NCBI GenBank assembly: GCA_037719575.1
Contig: JBBJMF010000042.1
Coordinates: 1-22,404 of the forward strand
Reading direction: 5' to 3'
Origin: JAWWPG01 sp037719575
GTDB lineage: Bacteria; Actinomycetota; Actinomycetes; Propionibacteriales; Nocardioidaceae
Length of the DNA: 22,404 nucleotides
The translations under genes and the position numbers were made by a program. The notes under the pieces were generated by a model. It was not told the DNA's origin and did no database searches. It saw only the letters and a list, made by a program, of their open reading frames with translations. Of the stretch, positions 16,907 through 22,404 are shown piece by piece. How positions within the stretch are numbered: the stretch's first letter is position 1; each line of letters starts with the position of its first letter.

Positions 16907-18835
16907 TCAATGACCGAGCTGGTCGAAGCGCTGGGTCCGGGCTGTGTGGATTGGGTTGGCCTCGGCAACCAGGTCGTCGAACCGGTGGTTGACGATCTTC
17001 CCGACCTCGATGAGGGCAATCGTCCGCTCCTGGTTGACGGAGTGGTTCATCCGGTCCCAGCCCTGCTCGACGACGTCGCGTCGCCTTGCCAGGTTGCGCA
17101 CCGACACGATCAGTGGGAAGCCGTACCGCTCACGGTAGACCTGGTTGAGCTCGGCGAACTCCTCGTAGTCCTCGTCGTTGAGCCTGTCGAGCCCCAGCGC
17201 CGACTGGTCGCGGACCGACTCGGCGCGTTCCAGCTGGTCGGCGCCCAGGTCGGGGAACGAGAGCAGGAGCTGCTTCTGCTGGCTCGGATCGCCTGCGAAG
17301 AGGGAGTCCTGCAGCGCGTCCCGGAGTCCGTGGGTGTCCGCGAACGGCCGCTGGGCGTAGGCGTTGTCGAGCGCCCAGCCGGCGCCTTGGAAGAGGCCCT
17401 CGAATGTCTGCGAGAACTGCTCCTTGCTCATCTCGTTGACCTGGTCCAGACGGATCACCCCGTGCCCCGGAGCTCCCGCCACCGCTGGGCCGAAGCTCTT
17501 GCCCACGTGGAAGAACACGATGTTCAGCACGATCGCGGTGATGGAGCCCAGGGTGATCCCGCTGTTGAAGATCATCTCGCTCCACCGACCTCCGGGGACG
17601 ACCGTGTAGAGGGTCGGCTTCACCGTTACGAGCACCGCGAGGCCGACGCTGGTTGCCACGATGACGACGTTGCGGTGGTCGTTGAAGTCCACCCGCCCCA
17701 GCATCTGGAAGCCGACCACGGCGACGGTGGCGAACATGGCGATGGCGGCTCCACCGAGCACCGACAGCGGGATACTCGCGGCCACGGCACCGGCTTTCGG
17801 GATGATACCGATCACCATCATGATCAGCCCCGCCGTGGCGACCACCCAACGGCTGCGGATCGCGGTCAGCCGCACCAAGCCGACGTTCTCGGCGAAGCAC
17901 GTGTACGGGAACGAGTTCAAGATGCCGCCGAGCGTCGTCGCCAGCCCGTCGGCACGCAGAGCGCGTGCCACGTCATCCTGGCCCACCTTCTTCTCCACGA
18001 TCTCGCCGGTCGCGAACACGTCGCCGGTCGTCTCGACAGCAGTGATGAGCATGACGACGATCATGGAGATGATGGCCGTGACCGAGAAGGTCGGGATGCC
18101 GAAGAAGAACGGCCTTGTGACGCCTGCCCAGTCGCTCGACCCGACACTGTCGAAGCTCGCGTCGCCCAGGATGAACGCGAGGGTGGTGCCGAGCACGAGG
18201 CCAGCCAGCACGGCGATGGTGGCCATGAACCCCTTGAACATCCGCTGGATGATGACGATGATCGCCAGCGTTCCCATCGCGTAGTAGAAGTCCTTGCGGC
18301 TCGGGTCGGTGAAGCCGACCGCGTCGTTGGCCGCGACCGGTAGCAGAGCGATGCCGATGATCGAGATGACCGACCCCGTGACCACCGGAGGGAAGAACCG
18401 GATCAGCCGGCCGAAGTACGGCGCGAGGAAGAACGTGAACAGGCCCGCGACGATGACCGCACCGTAGATGGCGGCCAGTCCTGCCTCGCCGCCGCCCGAC
18501 GCCATGCCGATCGCGATCATCGGGGACACCGCCGTGAACGTGACCCCCTGGAGCAGCGGTAGGCGCACCCCCACCTTCCAGAAGCCCACCGACTGGATGA
18601 TCGAGGCGATCCCGCACGTGAACAGGTCGGCGTTGATCAGGTGGATCAGCTGCTCGTCGGAGAGGCCGATCGCCCCCGCGAGCAGGATCGGCACGATGAC
18701 GGCTCCCGCGTAGAACGCGAGGACGTGCTGCATGCCGTAGACAGCGAGCTTCTGGGGTGGCAGAAGCTCATCGACTGGGTGCTTGACGCGCTTGGCTCGG
18801 CCTGCGCCGGCCCTCGGGCTGGTTGCTGAGGACAT
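16907..18835 (-). CDS. NCS2 purine/urate permease fused to a degenerate OHCU decarboxylase domain
   Basis: A 642-residue membrane protein. Residues about 25-445 form a nucleobase:cation symporter-2 (UraA/UapA/PucJ-type) core with many hydrophobic helices. Core motifs are QHVLAFYAG, LPLLQGVTFT, the substrate-site ETTGD (E268) and NSFPYTCFAENVGLV (307 on). Operon context makes urate or xanthine import its likely job. Residues about 462-625 align with the OHCU decarboxylase fold: LDQVNEMSKEQF, GLFQGAGWAL, then GLDRLNDEDYEEFAELN and YRERYGFPLIVSVRN. At the catalytic positions HPDL has become FPDL (F527) and the EQ motif is DQ (D543), while the conserved Arg (R580) remains. The tail is therefore probably not an active decarboxylase. 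ATG at 18835 has GGAGGG upstream; an in-frame GTG at 18850 overlaps that site and is less likely. First gene of the right operon. Confidence 0.93.
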   Translation of the reverse strand: MSSATSPRAGAGRAKRVKHPVDELLPPQKLAVYGMQHVLAFYAGAVIVPILLAGAIGLSDEQLIHLINADLFTCGIASIIQSVGFWKVGVRLPLLQGVTFTAVSPMIAIGMASGGGEAGLAAIYGAVIVAGLFTFFLAPYFGRLIRFFPPVVTGSVISIIGIALLPVAANDAVGFTDPSRKDFYYAMGTLAIIVIIQRMFKGFMATIAVLAGLVLGTTLAFILGDASFDSVGSSDWAGVTRPFFFGIPTFSVTAIISMIVVMLITAVETTGDVFATGEIVEKKVGQDDVARALRADGLATTLGGILNSFPYTCFAENVGLVRLTAIRSRWVVATAGLIMMVIGIIPKAGAVAASIPLSVLGGAAIAMFATVAVVGFQMLGRVDFNDHRNVVIVATSVGLAVLVTVKPTLYTVVPGGRWSEMIFNSGITLGSITAIVLNIVFFHVGKSFGPAVAGAPGHGVIRLDQVNEMSKEQFSQTFEGLFQGAGWALDNAYAQRPFADTHGLRDALQDSLFAGDPSQQKQLLLSFPDLGADQLERAESVRDQSALGLDRLNDEDYEEFAELNQVYRERYGFPLIVSVRNLARRRDVVEQGWDRMNHSVNQERTIALIEVGKIVNHRFDDLVAEANPIHTARTQRFDQLGH

Positions 18836-18855
18836 CGATGGACCCTCCACGAGAA

Positions 18856-18870
18856 TTCCGTATGACGGAC
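18856..18870. promoter_or_regulatory. Candidate operator, distal copy in the permease leader
   Basis: TTCCGTATGACGGAC matches the 15-base pattern TTCCGTNNNNCGGA(A/C) shared with 9142-9156 and 18877-18891. Its start lies 21 bases from the start of the neighbouring copy, two helical turns, so two regulator molecules would sit on the same DNA face. It lies between the predicted transcription start and the permease ribosome binding site. Confidence 0.55.
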
Positions 18871-18876
18871 AGTTAA

Positions 18877-18891
18877 TTCCGTTCTGCGGAC
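18877..18891. promoter_or_regulatory. Candidate operator at the permease transcription start
   Basis: TTCCGTTCTGCGGAC is the second copy of the motif in this leader. It begins two bases from the predicted -10 box and covers the expected start point near 18886, a position suited to repression. The geometry is nearly the same as at the hyi promoter. Confidence 0.58.
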
Positions 18892-18892
18892 G

Positions 18893-18921
18893 AGGGTAGC
18901 CAACCCGTGAAGATGCGTCAA
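18893..18921 (-). promoter_or_regulatory. Sigma-70-type promoter of the permease-to-xdhB operon
   Basis: On the minus strand TTGACG (18916-18921) and TACCCT (18893-18898) are 17 bases apart. The same -35 hexamer and the same spacing are found at the hyi promoter. A start near 18886 would leave a leader of about 50 bases containing two copies of the candidate operator. Prediction only. Confidence 0.5.
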
Positions 18922-19038
18922 GCGGGTGGCGGGCGACGCGGCCGCGCGGGTCGAGGCGGACTCCGGGAAGTAGTGCAACGGCGCCGGACCGGGGATAGTC
19001 TCCGACGTAGTCGATCGTCCATGAGCGAGGAGCTTGTG

Positions 19039-19377
19039 ATGGCTGATGCAGCGACGCCCGACAACGTGGGCCTCTACGACGAGTTGCACGAGAGCGACGA
19101 CTTTCGGTCCCTCAGGAAGAGCTATCGCAGGTTCGCGATCCCGTGGACCATCACGTTCTTCCTCTGGTACATGCTCTACGTCGTCTGCAGCAACTGGGCT
19201 CCGGACTTCATGGGCACCAAGGTCGTCGGCAACATCAATGTCGCACTGATCTTCGGCATCCTGCAGTTCCTCTCGACGTTCGCGATCGCGTACTTGTACG
19301 CCCGGCATGCCAACCAGGAGCTGGATCCGGTCGCGCGTCGACTTGAGGCTAGATACGACGAGGAGGTCGGGCGATGA
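19039..19377 (+). CDS. DUF485 small inner-membrane protein (YjcH-like)
   Basis: A 112-residue protein with a hydrophilic N terminus and two hydrophobic helices (about ITFFLWYMLYVVCSNW and VALIFGILQFLSTFAIAYLY), then a charged C-terminal tail. This is the DUF485 layout found next to ActP-type acetate symporters in many bacteria; its exact role is not established, possibly symporter assembly or activity. I chose the ATG at 19039 because GAGGAG lies six bases upstream. An upstream ATG at 19021 has no ribosome binding site, and the longer frame back to 18907 is basic low-complexity sequence. It overlaps the symporter start by four bases (ATGA). It is transcribed away from the permease operon across a gap of about 200 bases. 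Confidence 0.85.
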   Translation: MADAATPDNVGLYDELHESDDFRSLRKSYRRFAIPWTITFFLWYMLYVVCSNWAPDFMGTKVVGNINVALIFGILQFLSTFAIAYLYARHANQELDPVARRLEARYDEEVGR

Positions 19378-21035
19378 GGTCCGACGTCACCTTGGCGATC
19401 TCCGAGGACACCGATCGCGCCATCACGGCAGGGCTGTTCATAGCCGTCGTCCTGCTCACGGTGGGCATCACCTTCTGGGCCAGCCGGCAGAACACCGGCA
19501 CCGCTGACTACTACGCGGGTGGACGCTCCTTCACCGGCGCCCAGAATGGGCTCGCGGTTGCTGGCGACTACATGTCTGCGGCAAGCTTCCTCGGCATCTC
19601 CGGCGCGATAGCCCTATCCGGTTACGACGGCTTCCTCTACTCCATCGGGTTCCTGGTCGCCTGGCTGGTCGCCCTCTTGCTGGTGGCTGAGCTGCTGCGC
19701 AACTCCGGCCGCTACACGATGGCTGACCAGCTGGCCTACCGAATGAAGCAAACTCCCGTACGGACCGCGGCCGCAACGTCAACGGTCGTCGTGTCGATCT
19801 TCTATCTGCTGGCGCAGATGGTGGGCGCCGGAGCATTGGTCACTCTGCTTCTCGGGGTCAGCGACGAGAGCGCGAAGAACTGGGTCATCGTCGGTGTTGG
19901 TGCCCTGATGATCTTCTACGTAACCGTCGGTGGCATGAAGGGCACGACGTGGGTGCAGATCGTCAAGGCTGTGTTGTTGATGACGGGCACGATCCTCATC
20001 ACCTTCCTGGTGTTGCTCAAGTTCAACTTCAACATATCCGACATGCTCGGAGCAGCGGTCGAGAAGACCGGCAAGCCCGGCTTCCTCGACCCGGGCTTGA
20101 AGTATGGCCTGTCGACCACCACGAAGATCGACTTCCTTTCCTTGGGCTTGGCATTGGTGCTTGGGACGGCCGGTCTGCCACACATCTTGATCCGCTTCTA
20201 CACAGTGCCGACGGCTCAGAAGGCTCGCAAGTCCGTATTGTGGGCGATCGCCCTCATCGGTTCGTTCTACCTGATGACGCTGGTCCTGGGCTTCGGCGCC
20301 GCGGCACTGCTCGACACGACCAGCGCTGACAGTGCGGTGGTGAGCAGCAGCGGGAATCTGGCATCTCCCTTGCTCGCTGAGGAGGTCGGCGGCGGTGACG
20401 GAACGCTGGGAGGGTCTGTTCTGTTGGCCTTGATCTCTGCGGTCGCGTTCGCGACGATCCTCGCGGTCGTCGCCGGGCTCACGCTGACATCGGCATCGTC
20501 GGTCGCGCACGACATCTATGCCACGGTGATCAAGAAGGGCCAGGTGACCGAGAAGCAGGAGGTCAACGTCGCCCGCCTGGCGGCATTCGCAATCGGTGGG
20601 TTGGCAATCCTGCTAGCCATTCCAGCGCAGAAGCTCAACATCGCATTCCTCGTGGCCTTGGCCTTTGCCGTCGCCGCCTCGGCCAACGTGCCGTCCCTTC
20701 TGTACAACCTGTTCTGGCGAGGCTTCAACACACGAGGTGCCGTGTGGAGCATCTACGGTGGTCTGATCTCGTCGGTGGGGTTGGTGTTCTTCTCCCCCGT
20801 CGTCTCAGGCAAGGTCGATCCAACCACCGGCGAGAGCACCTCTCTGTTCGCAATCGGCACCGACTTCAGCTGGTTCCCGCTCGAGAACCCGGGCATCGTG
20901 TCGATCCCGGTCGGCTTCCTGCTCGGCTATCTCGGTTCCATCACGTCGCGCGAGCCCGCGGCCGAGGCCCGCTACAACGAGCTCGAGGTGCGATCATTGG
21001 CCGCGGCCGGCTCTGAACGCGAGGTAGTCCACTGA
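19374..21035 (+). CDS. actP: Sodium/solute symporter, ActP/MctC monocarboxylate type
   Basis: A 553-residue SSS-family transporter with about 13 hydrophobic helices. The family-typical segment ADYYAGGRSFTGAQNGLA, AGDYMSAASFLGISG (residues about 44-78), PHILIRFYTVP, and SASSVAHDIYATV match acetate permease ActP and corynebacterial MctC. Known members carry acetate, pyruvate, propionate and, for E. coli ActP, glycolate. Next to a glyoxylate-producing pathway, uptake or handling of glyoxylate/glycolate or related acids is a reasonable inference, not a demonstrated one. The ATG at 19374 overlaps the DUF485 stop by four bases. By eye, codon choice seems slightly less GC-biased (TTG, GTT, TTT codons) than in the purine genes. 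Confidence 0.92.
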   Translation: MRSDVTLAISEDTDRAITAGLFIAVVLLTVGITFWASRQNTGTADYYAGGRSFTGAQNGLAVAGDYMSAASFLGISGAIALSGYDGFLYSIGFLVAWLVALLLVAELLRNSGRYTMADQLAYRMKQTPVRTAAATSTVVVSIFYLLAQMVGAGALVTLLLGVSDESAKNWVIVGVGALMIFYVTVGGMKGTTWVQIVKAVLLMTGTILITFLVLLKFNFNISDMLGAAVEKTGKPGFLDPGLKYGLSTTTKIDFLSLGLALVLGTAGLPHILIRFYTVPTAQKARKSVLWAIALIGSFYLMTLVLGFGAAALLDTTSADSAVVSSSGNLASPLLAEEVGGGDGTLGGSVLLALISAVAFATILAVVAGLTLTSASSVAHDIYATVIKKGQVTEKQEVNVARLAAFAIGGLAILLAIPAQKLNIAFLVALAFAVAASANVPSLLYNLFWRGFNTRGAVWSIYGGLISSVGLVFFSPVVSGKVDPTTGESTSLFAIGTDFSWFPLENPGIVSIPVGFLLGYLGSITSREPAAEARYNELEVRSLAAAGSEREVVH

Positions 21036-21637
21036 GCTCCTGGGGAGGCCTAGGCCGCACAGTGTCGAGATGCGGCACTCTGGCGTGAAAGCTGCCCTGA
21101 GACATCTGTCACGCCAGGCGATGAGGCGGACGCACTGCTCCGCGTGGAGCGAGCGCTCACATCCGGGAGGCGTTGCTCCTCGAGTAGAGCGGCTGGGCTG
21201 GCAGCAGGCGGCCGTGGCCAGGTCACGTGACTCGATGGTGCCGTCGGGTGCGACCGCATGCTTTCCGGCTGTGCAGCGTGACCGGCTGAGCCGTGATCCT
21301 CATGTCCGCGCAGGTGAGGGGGCCGCATGCACCGGCGAACATGTCTACCGGCGCCTGACCTTTCGTGTACAGACCGTTCTCGGAGGACACCACGCGTCTC
21401 CACGGGTGCGCCTGTCCGTCGCGCATGCTCTAGTCGCCGAACTTCGCGACGTACCTGGTCATCTTCACTCGACGCCAGATCTGGGTGAGCTGCCCGTCGA
21501 GCTCGAAGAACTCGGCGCTCGTGCAGGATAACGTTCCGCTCACGGCTGCTGTGCCGTCTTGAAGGCCTTGCCATCCCAAGCATCCGACCCTGAGCCTCGT
21601 CCGGGGATCGAGCCCTATGATGGAAGAAGAAGACATC
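21036..21637. other. About 600 bp without a convincing gene
   Basis: Downstream of the symporter I find no ORF with recognisable similarity and a good start. Contents noted: a 10-bp palindrome GGCCTAGGCC at 21047-21056; an inverted repeat at 21080-21117; and a minus-strand open frame ending at 21430 whose last 40 or so residues outside the lipoprotein gene look protein-like but have no clean start. The region may be decayed sequence or a former insertion site, followed by the lipoprotein promoter, which I cannot pinpoint. Confidence 0.5.
21080..21117. repeat. 9-bp inverted repeat downstream of the symporter gene
   Basis: CTGGCGTGA (21080-21088) and TCACGCCAG (21109-21117) are perfect complements around a 20-base loop that holds CCTGAGACATCTG. 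It could act as a transcription terminator for the DUF485-symporter pair, although there is no T-run, or be the relic of an insertion-sequence end. The function is undecided. Confidence 0.45.
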
Positions 21638-22216
21638 ATGTATGAGCACATCACCATGCGCCCCCCCGCCCCTCGCACAATCGCGGCCCGTGCGATCTCC
21701 GTCGCCCTGTTCGCCTCATTGGTGAGCTGTTCGAACGATGCATCCACGGCGGACCCCGCGGCTAGCCGGCAGATATCCACGGGCACGGTCGACTCAACCT
21801 CGCAGCCGCCGTGGCCTGCACCGGCCCACGTCAACGACCGCGTCGCCGACGCCGGGCTCGACTTGGGCCCGATGGGTATGGCCGAGCACTACCATCCCGA
21901 GCTGGAGATCGTGGTCGACGGTAGGAAGGTACCCGTCGCACCGAACATCGGTGTGGACCTGTCGTCTGGTGCCATGTCTGCGCTGCATACGCACGCGGCT
22001 GATGGTGTCATCCACGTCGAGGCCGACCAGGCCGGCGAGCGCTTTACGCTCGGCCAGTTCTTCACGGAGTGGGGCGTCCAGCTCAGCCGGCAGCAAATAG
22101 GCGGTGTGCGTGCCACAAGCAATATTGTGGTGACGGTCAACGGCGAGCGGTACGAGGGAGACCCTGCCGAGGTGCGGCTCGAACCGGACCAGAAGATCGA
22201 GGTCGAGATCAGATGA
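21638..22216 (+). CDS. Secreted lipoprotein of unknown function with conserved His motifs
   Basis: A 192-residue predicted lipoprotein. After a basic start comes a hydrophobic stretch (AISVALFASLVSC) with lipobox LVSC, so C31 should be lipidated and the protein anchored outside the membrane. A low-complexity Ser/Thr/Pro linker follows. A compact domain (about residues 80-190) then has EHYHPELEIVVDGRKVPV, LHTHAADGVIHVEA and FTLGQFFTEWGVQL. I recall a widespread uncharacterised family with this H-x-H plus HTHxxxGxIHVE pattern. The clustered His residues could bind a metal, but no function is known to me. The start is uncertain: in-frame ATGs lie at 21617, 21620, 21638 and 21656; 21638 has a weak purine-rich AAGAAG upstream. 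No link to the purine genes is evident. Confidence 0.75.
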   Translation: MYEHITMRPPAPRTIAARAISVALFASLVSCSNDASTADPAASRQISTGTVDSTSQPPWPAPAHVNDRVADAGLDLGPMGMAEHYHPELEIVVDGRKVPVAPNIGVDLSSGAMSALHTHAADGVIHVEADQAGERFTLGQFFTEWGVQLSRQQIGGVRATSNIVVTVNGERYEGDPAEVRLEPDQKIEVEIR

Positions 22217-22300
22217 GCCCCGGGCATGCGGAGGGCCTCGAACGCGTCGGCTGAGCTGGCGGCGTACGCCCAATACAGTCAACTCGTCGACAGGTTCGGC

Positions 22301-22404
22301 TCAGACGGTCGTGCGGTTCGTCCGTGGCCGTACGAGGACTGCAAGAACCGCTGCCAAGGACACCACCCCGATGAACAGGACGAACAGGTGTTGGTCGAGC
22401 GGGC
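22301..22404 (-). CDS. C-terminal end of a membrane protein (partial, enters from right edge)
   Basis: On the minus strand one frame is open from the window edge to a TGA at 22301-22303 and encodes about 34 residues. It has a hydrophobic helix (LFVLFIGVVSLAAVLAVLV) and a short basic tail ending TNRTTV. This looks like the last transmembrane segment of a transporter, perhaps of the major facilitator type, but the piece is too short to name. It is convergent with the lipoprotein gene, 84 bases apart. Confidence 0.45.
   Translation of the reverse strand, partial: PLDQHLFVLFIGVVSLAAVLAVLVRPRTNRTTV

Noticed and set aside
16884..16910. Longer OHCU decarboxylase starting at TTG 16910
   Set aside because: The TTG overlaps the permease stop, lacks a ribosome binding site and adds a basic non-family segment that includes the AAAGGAG used by the GTG at 16883.
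18836..18850. Permease start at GTG 18850
   Set aside because: The GTG is fused to the GGAGGG that best serves the ATG at 18835, leaving no ribosome binding site of its own.
18907..19038. N-terminal extension of the DUF485 protein to 156 residues
   Set aside because: The added segment is Arg/Gly-rich, has no homology I recognise, and lies in the likely promoter region; the ATG at 19039 has the proper ribosome binding site.
21047..21056. 10-bp palindrome GGCCTAGGCC just after the symporter stop
   Set aside because: The arms leave only a two-base centre, so it cannot form a terminator hairpin, and there is no second copy to suggest a regulator site.
21223..21426. 67-residue minus-strand frame starting MRDGQAHPWRRVV, briefly suggestive of an alkylguanine transferase-like HPW-RVV segment
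   Set aside because: The similarity covers only a few residues, the catalytic PCHR motif is absent, and there is no ribosome binding site.
21070..21531. 153-residue plus-strand frame after the symporter, and the opposing 199-residue minus frame at 21050-21649
   Set aside because: Neither has a family motif, a ribosome binding site or a protein-like hydrophobic pattern; both look like chance open frames.

Overview
The window is uniformly GC-rich, with GTG starts, AGGAGG-type ribosome binding sites and long meaningless antisense ORFs. This points to an actinobacterium. The gene set (bacterial uricase, GCL-type glyoxylate carboligase, a DUF6986/CitE-like protein and an IclR regulator) fits a Nocardioides/Streptomyces-like lineage, but I cannot fix the genus from sequence alone. 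No rRNA, tRNA or CRISPR array was recognised.

Nearly the whole window is one purine-to-central-metabolism locus. Right operon (minus strand, about 18.9 kb down to 9.97 kb): an NCS2 purine/urate permease with an OHCU-decarboxylase-like tail, OHCU decarboxylase, 5-hydroxyisourate hydrolase, urate oxidase, the FAD and [2Fe-2S] subunits of xanthine dehydrogenase, a guanine/8-oxoguanine-type deaminase, and the molybdopterin subunit of xanthine dehydrogenase. Together they import purines and convert guanine/xanthine to urate and then allantoin. Left operon (minus strand, about 7.8 kb to the left edge): hydroxypyruvate isomerase, tartronate semialdehyde reductase, glyoxylate carboligase, glycerate kinase, allantoinase, allantoicase and malate synthase (cut by the window edge). 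They open allantoin, release urea and glyoxylate, and feed glyoxylate to glycerate-phosphate or malate. Most neighbouring genes in both operons overlap or lie only a few bases apart.

Between the two operons lie a minus-strand CitE/HpcH-fold protein of unknown reaction (DUF6986-like) and, divergently, an IclR-family regulator that is probably the local repressor. A 15-bp inverted repeat, TTCCGTNNNNCGGA(A/C), occurs once in the 75-bp divergent intergenic region and twice in the permease promoter. A degenerate copy abuts the -10 box of the hydroxypyruvate isomerase promoter. This is a plausible shared operator for the locus.

To the right of the permease, on the plus strand, is a DUF485 small membrane protein plus ActP/MctC-type monocarboxylate symporter pair. 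It is followed by about 600 bp with no convincing gene, which holds a 9-bp inverted repeat and possible gene debris. Then come a small His-rich secreted lipoprotein of unknown function and the C-terminal end of a membrane protein entering from the right edge on the minus strand.

The most interesting points are the permease tail, which appears to have lost the OHCU decarboxylase catalytic His and Glu while an intact decarboxylase is encoded immediately downstream; the shared operator; the uncharacterised CitE-like enzyme; and the absence of a recognisable ureidoglycolate-cleaving enzyme in an otherwise nearly complete pathway.
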